Assembly (NCBI GenBank): GCA_945881965.1
Contig: CAMCVS010000006.1
Span: 62,001 to 126,000, forward strand
Direction of reading: 5' to 3'
Source: Paracoccus haematequi
GTDB lineage: Bacteria > Pseudomonadota > Alphaproteobacteria > Rhodobacterales > Rhodobacteraceae
Length of the DNA: 64,000 nucleotides
The notes under the pieces: generated by a model
The model's database searches: none
The model's input: the letters and a program-made list of their open reading frames with translations, nothing else
What the model was told of the DNA's origin: nothing
Part shown: positions 1-9,102 of the stretch, piece after piece
Numbering within the stretch: position 1 is the first letter of the stretch
Layout of the letters: each line of letters opens with the position of its first letter
Translations under genes and position numbers: made by a program

Positions 1-752
1 ACCTCGGCCACGGCAAATTCGTCGATCAACGCCACGCCCAACCCGTGCCGCACCAGGCTGACCACCGTCTGCGCGAACCGCCCCCGCATCGAATGACGCG
101 GCACGATGCCCGCGTCATGGAACGGCCGCGCCAGGATCGCGCCATAGGGGTCGGACGGGTCGATCCCGATCAGCGGTTCCTGCGCCAGATCGCGGATCGA
201 CACGCTGCGTTGCGCGGCCAGGGGATGCCCCGCAGGCAGGATCGCCACAATCTGCCCCAGCGCGATTTCCGCGCTGTCGATGCCGGGGTTGCGCACGGGC
301 GAGCTCATGATGACGAACTCGCCACGCTCCAGCAGCAGATAATCCAGCGTCTCTTCGATCTTCAGGATGTTCAGGTCGATGAACAGGTCCGGGTAATGTT
401 TGCGCACGGTGCGGATCACGCGGGCGGCGACGAATTGCGCGACCGATGGGGCAGACGCAAAGGCCAGCCGCACATCCTCGCCCTTGTGCAGGCTGTCCAG
501 CGCGATTTGCAGGTTCTCGACGCCCTTGTAGACCTCGCGCACCTGATCAAACACCGCCCCCGCCGCCACCGACGGCACGAACAATCCGGCGCGGCGTTCG
601 AACAGGCGGATCCCCAGCGTTTCTTCGGTATGCTTGATCAGGCGCGAAATGCCGGGGGCAGACACGCCCAGATGTTCGGCAGCCCCGTTGATCGTGCCGC
701 GCAGCATGACGGCGCGGATGACCTCGATCTGGCGCAGGGTAATTTCACGCAT
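1..752 (-). CDS. LysR-family transcriptional regulator (C-terminus beyond window)
   Basis: Reads from ATG at 752 towards the left edge, where it is cut off, leaving about 250 residues. The N-terminus is a LysR winged helix-turn-helix (begins MREITLRQIEVIRAVM, then a recognition helix around GAAEHLGVSAPGISRLIKH), followed by the effector-binding domain with the usual ARPF/HDAG region. It is divergent from the fabI-DUF3141-pta-ack operon across a 249-bp gap (753-1001), so it is the obvious candidate regulator of that operon. That gap holds short TTAAC/GTTAA half-sites near 772 and 813, but no convincing LysR box could be fixed by eye. The ligand is unknown. Confidence 0.88.
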   Translation of the reverse strand, partial: MREITLRQIEVIRAVMLRGTINGAAEHLGVSAPGISRLIKHTEETLGIRLFERRAGLFVPSVAAGAVFDQVREVYKGVENLQIALDSLHKGEDVRLAFASAPSVAQFVAARVIRTVRKHYPDLFIDLNILKIEETLDYLLLERGEFVIMSSPVRNPGIDSAEIALGQIVAILPAGHPLAAQRSVSIRDLAQEPLIGIDPSDPYGAILARPFHDAGIVPRHSMRGRFAQTVVSLVRHGLGVALIDEFAVAE

Positions 753-1001
753 GACGGCCTCGCTTGATCCAGATTAACACAAGGTTCCGCCGCGCGCGAT
801 ATCGGTTGCCTGGGTTAAGGGCTGTTGCCCGTAGTTTCAGCGGCAGATCTGGTAGCGCCGGGTTTCATCGGCCACGTCACGAAACTGTCACCGGGGTGAC
901 GCCGGTATGCAATGCGGCACCGTAGACTACGCCGTTGACGCGACCGGACCACTTTGCGCCGAATCGCTTTTGCCCTGTGACCGCTGAAAAGGGGATACGC
1001 C

Positions 1002-1766
1002 ATGTTCGATCTGACCGGACAGAAGATCCTGGTTGTGGGCATCGCCAACGCACACTCCATTGCCTGGGGCTGTGCGCAGGCGTTTCGCGCGCAGGGGGCC
1101 GATCTGGCGATCACATGGCTGAACGACCGGGCGGAACCGCATGTGCGCCCTTTGGCCGAACAACTGGGGGCCACGATCATGGGGCCGCTGGATGTGGCCG
1201 AACCCGGCCAGATGGAAGCGCTGTTTGACCGCATTGGCGCTGAATGGGGGCGGCTGGACACGCTGCTGCATTCCATCGCGTTTGCGCCCAAGGATGACCT
1301 GCATGGCCGGGTGGTGGATTGTTCCGCGGCGGGGTTTGCGCAGGCGATGGATATCTCGGTCCATTCGTTTCTGCGGATGATCCGGGCCGCCGAACCCCTG
1401 ATGCCGCAAGGGGGCACCTGCCTGTCGGTGTCATTCTTTGGCGCGTCGCGCGTGGTGCGGCATTACAACATGATGGGCCCCGTCAAGGCCGCGCTGGAAA
1501 GCACCGTGCGCTATGCCGCCGCCGAACTGGGCGAAAAGGGCATCCGGGTGCATGCGCTGTCGCCCGGCCCGATGGCGACGCGGGCGGCCAGCGGCATCGA
1601 CCATTTTGACGACATGCTGGCCGCCGCCACCGCGCGCGCGCCGACGCACAGCCTTGCCACGATTGCCGATGTCGGCGCGATGGCGGCGTTTCTGGCCTCT
1701 GCCGAGGCGCGCAACCTGACCGGCGGCGTGCATGACATCGACGGCGGCTATTCGATCACGGCCTGA
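1002..1766 (+). CDS. fabI: FabI-type enoyl-ACP/enoyl-CoA reductase paralogue
   Basis: A short-chain dehydrogenase of the FabI class, 254 residues, which reduces trans-2-enoyl thioesters with NAD(P)H. The FabI-specific nucleotide motif GIANAHSIAWG is at residues 13-23, the SIAFAP segment follows, and the Y-x6-K catalytic pair is in HYNMMGPVKAALE. The second FabI tyrosine (Y146 in E. coli) is replaced by Phe in VSFFGA, judging by alignment from memory. An AAGGGG ribosome binding site precedes the ATG. It is the first gene of an eight-gene operon of acyl-CoA enzymes, not a fatty-acid synthesis cluster, so it may be a dedicated paralogue reducing short enoyl-CoA. That specificity is inferred from context. 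Confidence 0.85.
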   Translation: MFDLTGQKILVVGIANAHSIAWGCAQAFRAQGADLAITWLNDRAEPHVRPLAEQLGATIMGPLDVAEPGQMEALFDRIGAEWGRLDTLLHSIAFAPKDDLHGRVVDCSAAGFAQAMDISVHSFLRMIRAAEPLMPQGGTCLSVSFFGASRVVRHYNMMGPVKAALESTVRYAAAELGEKGIRVHALSPGPMATRAASGIDHFDDMLAAATARAPTHSLATIADVGAMAAFLASAEARNLTGGVHDIDGGYSITA

Positions 1767-1826
1767 TGTTCAGGCGACAGATTACGGCCTGAACCTCAGG
1801 TGACATTGCTGGAAAGGACGACCACC

Positions 1827-4349
1827 ATGGCTTCGCTTTTCGAATTTCTGAACCCCGCGCAACAGCCGGGCATCCCGCGCCCCGAAACCGACGTGCTGGA
1901 CGCGATCGGTCGCGCGCTTGCGACTGCGCAATCCGAAATCGGCGCCAGCGCGGCCAATATGGACACCATCACCACGGGGATGTCGCGCCACAGCCACCGC
2001 ATCCTCGAACAACATTCCGCGCGCGTCACAGCGATCCTGGACAAATCCAAGGGCCTGCAAGACCAAATGCGCGGCGCGCAGGGCGCGGGCACCTTGGCGG
2101 ACCAATGGTCGGAATACGCCCGCGATGCCGGCGAACGCGCGGTGCTGGCGATGGATATCCTGCGCAAACGCGGCGATATCTTTCTGGAACACGAGGCGGC
2201 GGGGTGCCCGCCCGTGCTGGATTATGCCTATGAGATGGTGATGGACGGGCATGACCTGCCCTATCCGTCCAACTATATGCTGCTGCGTATCCAGCCGCCC
2301 GAGGGCGTGGTGATTGATGAGGCCAGCCGCCCTTACATCATCATCGACCCGCGCGCGGGCCACGGCCCCGGCATCGGCGGGTTCAAGCAGGACAGCCAGG
2401 TGGGCGTGGCGCTGCGCGCAGGGCATCCGACCTATTTCGTGGCCTTCCGCCGCGAACCCGAACCGGGGCAATACCTGTCCTATGTCACCCGGTCCGAGGC
2501 GGAATTTGTCCGCGAGGTGATGCGCCGCCACCCCGACGCGCCGCGCCCCGTGGTCACCGGCAACTGTCAGGGCGGCTGGGCCACGCTGCTCTTGGCGGCG
2601 ACCAACCCCGATCTGACCGGCCCTGTCGTGATCAACGGTGCACCTGTTGCCACATGGTCGGGCCGCGTGGGCGAAAACCCGATGCGCTATAACGGCGGGG
2701 TGTTGGGCGGCACCTGGATCCCCATGCTGCTGTCCGATCTGGGCGGCGGCATCTTTGACGGCGCGCATCTGGTGCAGAACTTTGAAATGCTGAACCCCGC
2801 GCGGACCATGTTCCGCAAATACACCGACTTGTTCCGCGATGCCGACCATGCCGAGGCGTCGTTTCTGGAATTTGAACGCTGGTGGGGCGGGTTTTTCCTG
2901 CTGAACGAACCGGAAATGCGCTGGATCGTCGAACAGTTGTTCGTCGGCAACCGGCTGGTCAAGAACGAGGCCCGCATTGAACCCGGCCGCCCGGTGGACC
3001 TGAAGGCGATCCGCGCGCCGATCATCGTCTTCGCCAGCCACGGCGACAACATCACCCCGCCACAGCAGGCGCTGAACTGGATCGCGGAAACCTATGCCGA
3101 TGTGCAGGAAATCCGCATCCGCGGCCAGCGCATCGTCTACATGGTGCATGACGAGGTTGGCCATCTGGGCATCTTCGTGTCGTCCAAGGTGGCGAACAAG
3201 GAACATGCCGAAATGGCCTCGACGCTGGAAACCATCGAGGCGCTGGCCCCCGGCCTTTATGAAATGCGGATCGAGGACATCACCGAAACGGATGGCACCA
3301 AGACCTTCACCGTCGGGTTCGGCGAACGCACGATGGACGACCTGCGCGCGCTGGATGACGGTTTGCACGATGAACGGCCCTTTGCCGCCGTCGCCCGCCT
3401 GTCCGAGGTGCAGGCGCAGATGTATGACGCGGTGATCCGTCCGATGGTGCAGGCGTCCGTCACCGGCACCGCCGCCGAACTCAGCCGCGTGATGCACCCG
3501 CAGCGGATGCAGCGTGCGCTGGCCTCCTCGCAGAACCCCGCGATGGGACCGGTGGCCGATGCCGCCGCCAAGGTCCGCGCCGCGCGTGTCAAGGCCGCGC
3601 CGGATAACCCCTTCATCGCCGCCGAACGGCTGTGGGTCGAGACGGTAGAACAATCCATCGACCTGATGCGCGACACCCGCGACATGATGATGGAGGCGAC
3701 GTTCTTCGCCATATGGGGCACGCCGTGGGCGCGCGCCTTTGGCAAAACCCACGAGGCGCGCCGCACGTTGAAGAATGCGGGCGAGTTGCGCGCGCTGCCC
3801 GAGGTGGCGGCGGCGCTGTTCAATATCGACCGGGGCGGCTTTGCCGAGGCGGTGATCCGGATGCTGGTGCTGCTTGCGGAAAATCGCGGCACGGTGCGGC
3901 GCGACCGGCTGGAACGGTCGTCGCAGGTGCTGACGCAGGACGAGCCGTTCAAGAGCCTTGGCGCGGAACGCCGCGCGATGGTGATCCACGAACAGACCTT
4001 GATCGCCTCCTACGAACCCGAGCGTGCCATTGCCACGCTGCCCATGTTGCTGGCCACGCCCGAGGAACGCCTGCTGGCCGTGCAGGTGGTGCAATTCATC
4101 CCCGGCGCGCTGGCGGAAATGTCGCCCACCACGCTGTCGCTGTTGCAGCGGTTCCGCACTGTGCTGGACCTGCCGCCGCTGACCGAAGATGTGTTGGCCG
4201 ACCCGCTGGCAGAGGCCGCAGCCCCCGCTGCACCTGTCACCCCGACCGAAGCGGCGGCCGATCAGGACGGCCATTCAGGCCCCGACGCCAAAACCGCGGC
4301 GAAACCCAAACGTCGCGCCAAGGCCGACGACGCGACCCCGGAGGCCTGA
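1827..4349 (+). CDS. DUF3141 PhaC-like alpha/beta hydrolase
   Basis: An 840-residue protein of the DUF3141 family, distantly related to polyhydroxyalkanoate synthase/3-hydroxyacyl-transferring alpha/beta hydrolases. The nucleophile elbow GNCQGG places a cysteine at residue 247, as in PhaC. Candidate partners are Asp407 in GDNITPPQQ and His446 in VGHLGIF, giving a Cys-Asp-His triad. The last ~45 residues are Ala/Pro-rich then Lys/Arg-rich and probably disordered. ATG 1827 was chosen over an in-frame GTG at 1800 because GGAAAGGACG lies just upstream of 1827. It lies between fabI and the MaoC-Pta gene in one operon. The reaction is not established; thiolysis or transfer of hydroxyacyl units between CoA and a polyester is an inference. 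Confidence 0.82.
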   Translation: MASLFEFLNPAQQPGIPRPETDVLDAIGRALATAQSEIGASAANMDTITTGMSRHSHRILEQHSARVTAILDKSKGLQDQMRGAQGAGTLADQWSEYARDAGERAVLAMDILRKRGDIFLEHEAAGCPPVLDYAYEMVMDGHDLPYPSNYMLLRIQPPEGVVIDEASRPYIIIDPRAGHGPGIGGFKQDSQVGVALRAGHPTYFVAFRREPEPGQYLSYVTRSEAEFVREVMRRHPDAPRPVVTGNCQGGWATLLLAATNPDLTGPVVINGAPVATWSGRVGENPMRYNGGVLGGTWIPMLLSDLGGGIFDGAHLVQNFEMLNPARTMFRKYTDLFRDADHAEASFLEFERWWGGFFLLNEPEMRWIVEQLFVGNRLVKNEARIEPGRPVDLKAIRAPIIVFASHGDNITPPQQALNWIAETYADVQEIRIRGQRIVYMVHDEVGHLGIFVSSKVANKEHAEMASTLETIEALAPGLYEMRIEDITETDGTKTFTVGFGERTMDDLRALDDGLHDERPFAAVARLSEVQAQMYDAVIRPMVQASVTGTAAELSRVMHPQRMQRALASSQNPAMGPVADAAAKVRAARVKAAPDNPFIAAERLWVETVEQSIDLMRDTRDMMMEATFFAIWGTPWARAFGKTHEARRTLKNAGELRALPEVAAALFNIDRGGFAEAVIRMLVLLAENRGTVRRDRLERSSQVLTQDEPFKSLGAERRAMVIHEQTLIASYEPERAIATLPMLLATPEERLLAVQVVQFIPGALAEMSPTTLSLLQRFRTVLDLPPLTEDVLADPLAEAAAPAAPVTPTEAAADQDGHSGPDAKTAAKPKRRAKADDATPEA

Positions 4350-4350
4350 C

Positions 4351-5733
4351 ATGCGCATGGTCAATCGCACCTTTGACGAAATGACCCCCGGCGACGGTGC
4401 GGAACTGCGGCGTCTGATCACAGCGGATGACCTTTATGTCTTTGCCGCCGCCTCGGGCAATTACAACCCGATGCACCTGTCCGATACCGATCTGGACCAG
4501 GACGGCACCGTGGAACGGGTCGCGCCGGGGATGTTCGTCGCCTCGCTGATTTCCGCCGTGCTGGGCACGCGGTTGCCGGGGCCGGGCACGCTCTATCGCC
4601 GTCAGGTGCTGGATTTCCACGCCCGCGCCCATGCCGGCGAGGAATTGATCTGCGCGGTGCGCGTGGTCGAAAAGCTGGCCGATGGCACAGTGCGGCTGGA
4701 AACCACGGTGCGCCGCGTGGCGGATGATGCGCTGATCCTGTCGGGCGAGGCCATCGTCGCCGCGCCGACCGAGAAATTCGATCAATCCGATCTGGAAATG
4801 CCCGGCCTGATCGTGCAGCGCCACCGGCATTTCGAGGCGCTGTTGGACCGTGCCCGCCCCTTGCCCGCGCTGCCCACGGCGGTGGTTTGCCCGGACGAGG
4901 CCAATTCGCTGGGCGGCGCGCTGTTGGCCATGCGCGAAAGCCTCATCGTGCCGATCCTCGTCGGTCATGCGGCCGCAATCCACAAGGCCGCCGCCGACAT
5001 GTGCGCGGACCTGACGGGCATCGAGGTGATCGACGTGCCGGGGTCAGATAGTGACGCTGCCGCGATGGCCTGCGCGCTGGTCCATGAGGGGCGCGCGGGC
5101 GCGGTGATGAAGGGGCATCTGCACACCGATGACCTGCTCAAGCCCATGCTGGACAAGGCGTTGGGCCTGCGCATGGGCCGCCGGTTTACCCATGTGTTCG
5201 TGATGGATGTGCCGGGGCAGGCCGAACCCTTGTTCGTCACCGATGCCGCGATCAACATCGCGCCTGATCTGGCGACCAAAGTGGACATCGTGCAGAACGC
5301 GATTGATCTGGCCCTAGCGCTGGGCATCGACCCGCGTGTGGGCGTGTTGTCGGCGGTGGAAACCGTGAACCCGGCGATCCAGTCGTCGATTGACGCCGCA
5401 CTGCTGTCGAAAATGGCGGATCGCGGCCAGATCACCGGCGGGCAGGTCGAAGGCCCGCTGGCGATGGATAACGCCGTCGATATGGCCGCCGCCCGCACCA
5501 AGGGCCTGAAAGGCGGTGTGGCGGGGCGCGCGAATATCCTGGTGGTGCCGGGGATCGACGCGGGCAACATGCTGGCCAAGCAACTGGCCTTCATCAGCCA
5601 CGCCGAAGGGGCCGGTCTGGTGCTGGGGGCGAAGGTGCCGGTGATCCTGAACTCGCGGTCTGACAGTGCAATGTCGCGGCTGGCGTCCTGTGCGGTGGCC
5701 GCGCTGCATCATGCGGCGGGGCAGGGCAAGTGA
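4351..5733 (+). CDS. MaoC-phosphate acetyltransferase fusion
   Basis: 460 residues with two domains. Residues 1-140 are a MaoC hotdog (R-specific enoyl-CoA hydratase type) and residues ~150-460 a phosphate acetyl/butyryltransferase ending in the conserved NSRSDSAMSRLASCAVA segment. The Pta domain would convert acyl-CoA plus phosphate into acyl-phosphate for the acetate kinase that overlaps its end. In the hydratase motif the usual G-D-x-N-P-x-H reads GNYNPMH (Asn37 where the catalytic Asp is expected, His42 retained), so hydratase activity is doubtful. A GGAGG at 4340-4344 supports ATG 4351. The fusion architecture matches proteins annotated as bifunctional enoyl-CoA hydratase/phosphate acetyltransferase. 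Confidence 0.9.
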   Translation: MRMVNRTFDEMTPGDGAELRRLITADDLYVFAAASGNYNPMHLSDTDLDQDGTVERVAPGMFVASLISAVLGTRLPGPGTLYRRQVLDFHARAHAGEELICAVRVVEKLADGTVRLETTVRRVADDALILSGEAIVAAPTEKFDQSDLEMPGLIVQRHRHFEALLDRARPLPALPTAVVCPDEANSLGGALLAMRESLIVPILVGHAAAIHKAAADMCADLTGIEVIDVPGSDSDAAAMACALVHEGRAGAVMKGHLHTDDLLKPMLDKALGLRMGRRFTHVFVMDVPGQAEPLFVTDAAINIAPDLATKVDIVQNAIDLALALGIDPRVGVLSAVETVNPAIQSSIDAALLSKMADRGQITGGQVEGPLAMDNAVDMAAARTKGLKGGVAGRANILVVPGIDAGNMLAKQLAFISHAEGAGLVLGAKVPVILNSRSDSAMSRLASCAVAALHHAAGQGK

Positions 5734-6902
5734 CCCGCGCCGTCCTGACCCTGAACGCGGGATCATCCTCGCTGAAGGTGGCGCTGTTCGGGGACAGTGA
5801 CGCACCGCTGGCGACTGGCCACGCTGACCGCATCGGGCCAGAGGGCACATTGCGGCTGTCAGCGGCGGGCAAGGCCTTGCCGGTGGCGATGGGCGACCTG
5901 ACCAGCCACGCGGGCGCGCTGGACTCTGTGCTGGCGACGTTCCGCGAAGCGTTTCCGGGGTTGGACATGGCCGCGATCGGGCACCGCGTCGTGCATGGCG
6001 GGGTGACATTCACCGGACCGGTGGTGGTGGATGATGCCGTGTTGGCCGAACTGGACCGCCTGTCGCCACTGGCCCCGCTGCACCAGCCGCATAACTTGGC
6101 GGGCATTCATGCCGCGATGCAGGCGTTTCCGGGGGTGCCGCAGGTGGCGTGCTTTGACACCGCCTTTCACCGCGCGCATCCGTGGGTCAACGACACCTTC
6201 GCCCTGCCGCGCCGGTTCTACGACATGGGCGTGCGGCGCTATGGCTTTCACGGCCTCAGCTACGATTACATCGCGGGCGAACTGGCGCGCACCGCGCCGC
6301 ATCTGGCCGCGGGCCGCGTCATCGTCGCGCATTTGGGCAATGGCGCCTCGGCCTGCGCGATGCTGGGCGGGCGGGCGGTCGCGTCCACCATGGGGTTCTC
6401 GGCACTGGACGGATTGCCGATGGGCACACGTTCGGGCCAGATCGACCCCGGCGTCCTGCTGTATCTGATGACGGAACATGGCATGGACGCCGCCGCGATA
6501 TCTGACCTGTTGTATAAACAATCCGGCCTTCTGGGCCTTTCGGGCCTGTCCAACGACATGCGCACGTTAGAGGCGTCAACCGCCCCCGAAGCCGCACAGG
6601 CCATCGACTACTTTGTGTTCCGCATCCAGCGCGAAATCGGCGGGTTGGCCGCAGCCCTTGGTGGCATCGACGCCGTGGTGTTCTGCGGCGGGATCGGTGA
6701 AAACTCGCGCCTGATCCGCGCGCGGGTCTGCGAACGGCTGGGCTGGATGGGGATCGAGATCGACCATGCCGCCAACGCCGCCAATGCGCCGGTGATCTCG
6801 TCCGCCATGGCGCGCACGACGGTGATGGTGCTGCCCACCAACGAGGAACTGGTGATCGCCCGCGCCGCCCGCGCCGCGATCCCGACAGGAGGCCAGCCAT
6901 GA
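5730..6902 (+). CDS. ackA: acetate/short-chain acyl kinase
   Basis: 390 residues of the acetokinase family. It makes ATP from acyl-phosphate in the cytoplasm. Visible motifs are LNAGSSSLK at the N-terminus, FDTAFHR, YGFHGLSYDY, HLGNGAS, the long GFSALDGLPMGTRSG segment and the C-terminal GIGENS and TNEELVIA blocks. The GTG start at 5730 overlaps the stop of the MaoC-Pta gene (GTGA), and its own stop overlaps the next gene (ATGA), so translation is probably coupled across the three. With the Pta domain it forms a substrate-level phosphorylation pair. The acyl chain could be acetate, propionate or butyrate. Confidence 0.93.
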   Translation: MTRAVLTLNAGSSSLKVALFGDSDAPLATGHADRIGPEGTLRLSAAGKALPVAMGDLTSHAGALDSVLATFREAFPGLDMAAIGHRVVHGGVTFTGPVVVDDAVLAELDRLSPLAPLHQPHNLAGIHAAMQAFPGVPQVACFDTAFHRAHPWVNDTFALPRRFYDMGVRRYGFHGLSYDYIAGELARTAPHLAAGRVIVAHLGNGASACAMLGGRAVASTMGFSALDGLPMGTRSGQIDPGVLLYLMTEHGMDAAAISDLLYKQSGLLGLSGLSNDMRTLEASTAPEAAQAIDYFVFRIQREIGGLAAALGGIDAVVFCGGIGENSRLIRARVCERLGWMGIEIDHAANAANAPVISSAMARTTVMVLPTNEELVIARAARAAIPTGGQP

Positions 6903-7561
6903 AAGGCGCACTTACCCCCGCCGCCGCCGCCGACATGATCCCCGATGGCGCGTCCGTGATGATCGGGGGTTTCATGGCCGTCGGATCGCCCCTGCGGATG
7001 ATCGACGCGCTGGTGGCGCGCGGCGCGCGCGGGCTGACCGTGATCGCCAATGACACCGCCATGCCGGGGCGCGGCATCGGGCGGCTGATCACCGCCGGCT
7101 GTATCGCGCGCCTGATCACCAGCCATATCGGCCTGAACCCCGAGACGCAGGCCAAGATGATCGCGGGCGAGATCGACGTGGAACTGGTCCCGCAGGGCAC
7201 CTTGGTCGAACGCATCCGCGCGGGGGGCGTGGGTCTTGGCGGGGTGCTGACGCCTACCGGTCTGGGCACCGAGGTGCAACAGGGCAAACAGGTGATCGAG
7301 GTGCAGGGCAAGCGTTACCTGCTGGAAACGCCGCTGCGCGCCGATTTCGCCCTGCTGGCGGCCTGGCAGGCGGATTACCTGGGCAACCTGTGCTACATGC
7401 TGACGGCGCATAATTTTAACCCGGTGATGGCGATGGCGGGGGCAACTGTGATCGCCGAGGCCGACAGCATCGTGCCCGTCGGCGTGATCGCGCCCGATGC
7501 GGTCAAGACGCCGGGGGTGCTGGTCGATCATCTGCTGCTGCGCTCCGGCAAGGGAGAATGA
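6899..7561 (+). CDS. CoA-transferase subunit A (AtoD/ScoA type)
   Basis: 220 residues, the alpha subunit of a family I 3-oxoacid/acetate CoA-transferase. The CoA-binding signature GGFMAVGSPLRMIDAL is near residues 22-37 and the family hallmarks LLETPLRADFALL and GNLCY follow. Overlaps ackA by ATGA and is followed at once by the beta subunit, as in ato and sco operons. It would move CoA between a short acyl-CoA and acetoacetate or another acid. The exact pair of substrates cannot be read from sequence. Confidence 0.9.
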   Translation: MKGALTPAAAADMIPDGASVMIGGFMAVGSPLRMIDALVARGARGLTVIANDTAMPGRGIGRLITAGCIARLITSHIGLNPETQAKMIAGEIDVELVPQGTLVERIRAGGVGLGGVLTPTGLGTEVQQGKQVIEVQGKRYLLETPLRADFALLAAWQADYLGNLCYMLTAHNFNPVMAMAGATVIAEADSIVPVGVIAPDAVKTPGVLVDHLLLRSGKGE

Positions 7562-7563
7562 CC

Positions 7564-8217
7564 ATGGACGCGAAAGAACTGATCGCCCGCCGCGTCGCCC
7601 GCGAAATCCGCCCCGGCATGCTGGTGAACCTGGGCATCGGGTTGCCGTCGCTGGTGGCAGGCTATGTGCCCGCGTCGCTGGGCGTGTTCTTTCAGGCCGA
7701 AAACGGCGTGATCGGCCTTGGCGCGCGCCCCCCCGAAGGCATGGAAGATCCGCATCTGACCGACGCGGGCGGCGGGTTCGTCACCGCCGTTCCGGGTGCG
7801 GCCAGCATCGACAGCGCCATGAGTTTCGGCCTGATCCGGGGCGGGCATCTGGACATGACCGTGCTGGGCGGGTTGCAGGTGGATGCGCAAGGCCGGCTGG
7901 CGAACTGGAAAGTGCCGGGCAAGATGGTGCCGGGCATGGGCGGTGCGATGGATCTGGTGACAGGCGCGGCCCGCGTTGTCGTTGCCATGCAGCATGCCGC
8001 GCGGGGCCAGTCCAAGATCGTGGCGGACTGTGATCTGCCGCTGACATCCTTGCGCCGCGTCGATCTGGTGGTGACTGACCTTGCGGTGATCGTGCCCCGC
8101 GAGGATGGCCTGCACCTGATCGAACGCGCGCCGGGAGTGAGCGTGGCCGACATCATCGCCGCCACCACCGCGCCGCTGATCGTGCCGGATGACGTGCCCG
8201 AAATGATCCTGATCTGA
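7564..8217 (+). CDS. CoA-transferase subunit B (AtoA/ScoB type)
   Basis: 217 residues, the catalytic beta subunit of the same CoA-transferase. The catalytic glutamate of the ENG motif (QAENGVIGLG) is residue 46. The closing segment with VTDLAV and the Leu-rich end fits ScoB/AtoA. Two ATGs are possible, at 7558 and 7564; the AGGGAG at 7551-7556 is one base from the first but seven from the second, so 7564 is preferred. It sits between subunit A and a 3-hydroxyacyl-CoA dehydrogenase, consistent with acetoacetate or 3-oxoacid handling. Confidence 0.9.
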   Translation: MDAKELIARRVAREIRPGMLVNLGIGLPSLVAGYVPASLGVFFQAENGVIGLGARPPEGMEDPHLTDAGGGFVTAVPGAASIDSAMSFGLIRGGHLDMTVLGGLQVDAQGRLANWKVPGKMVPGMGGAMDLVTGAARVVVAMQHAARGQSKIVADCDLPLTSLRRVDLVVTDLAVIVPREDGLHLIERAPGVSVADIIAATTAPLIVPDDVPEMILI

Positions 8218-8232
8218 CCGAAAGGACATCTT

Positions 8233-9090
8233 ATGACCCCCATTCAGACCATCGGCGTGATCGGCGCCGGCACCATGGGCAACGGCATCGCGCAGACCTT
8301 TGCTGTGGCCGGGTTCCCGGTGGTGATGCAGGACCTGAGCCAACCCGCGCTGGACCGCGCGCGCGCCACCATCGCGGGCAGCCTGGACCGGCTGGTGAAA
8401 AAGGACCGCCTGACGGCCGATGCCGCCGCCGCCGCGCTGGACCGTATCAACGCGACCTCCACGCTTGATGCGATGGCCGACCGCGATCTGGTGATCGAGG
8501 CGATTGTCGAACGGCTGGACGTGAAAACCAGCGTGATCAAGCAGTTGGACGCGATCTGTCGCGCGGATGCGATCCTCGCGTCGAACACCTCGTCGATCTC
8601 GCTGACACAGCTTGCCGCCGCGTCCGCCCATCCGGGCCGCGTGGTGGGGATGCATTTCTTCAACCCGGTCCCCGTGATGCAACTGGTGGAAATCATCCGC
8701 GCGCTGCAAACCGATGACGCAGTGGCGATGGCTGTGACCGAGGCGACCCGCGCCATCGGCAAGACGCCCCGCGTGTCGAAAGACAGCTATGGTTTCATCG
8801 TCAACCGCCTGCTGGCGCCCCTGATCAACGAGGCGATCAATTGCGTGTCCGAAGGGCTGGCCACCCCCGAAGATATCGACAGCATGATGAAACTTGGCGC
8901 AAATCACCCGATGGGGCCGCTGGCACTTGGCGATCTGATCGGGCTGGACGTGGTGCTGAACATCATGGAAACGCTCTATCACGGCTTTGACGACCCGAAA
9001 TACCGGCCCAGCCCGCTGTTGAAGCAGATGGTGGCGGCAGGCTATCTTGGCCGGAAGTCGGGCAAGGGGTTTGCGGACTATCCGGCCTGA
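8233..9090 (+). CDS. 3-hydroxybutyryl-CoA dehydrogenase
   Basis: 285 residues, an NAD(P)-dependent L-3-hydroxyacyl-CoA dehydrogenase of the short bacterial Hbd type. The Rossmann motif IGAGTMGNGIA covers residues 10-20. The catalytic His is in GMHFFNPVPVMQLVEI and the C-terminal domain begins with SYGFIVNRLLAPLINEA. An AAAGGA site precedes the ATG. Interconverts 3-hydroxybutyryl-CoA and acetoacetyl-CoA, linking the CoA-transferase and FabI-like reductase of this operon. PaaH/HbdA of aromatic degradation is the closest alternative reading. Confidence 0.92.
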   Translation: MTPIQTIGVIGAGTMGNGIAQTFAVAGFPVVMQDLSQPALDRARATIAGSLDRLVKKDRLTADAAAAALDRINATSTLDAMADRDLVIEAIVERLDVKTSVIKQLDAICRADAILASNTSSISLTQLAAASAHPGRVVGMHFFNPVPVMQLVEIIRALQTDDAVAMAVTEATRAIGKTPRVSKDSYGFIVNRLLAPLINEAINCVSEGLATPEDIDSMMKLGANHPMGPLALGDLIGLDVVLNIMETLYHGFDDPKYRPSPLLKQMVAAGYLGRKSGKGFADYPA

Positions 9091-9102
9091 TCAGGAGACG
9101 TG

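Noticed and set aside
1782..4274. An 830-codon open frame antisense to the DUF3141 gene
   Set aside because: Same kind of shadow; no ribosome binding site and no domain pattern.
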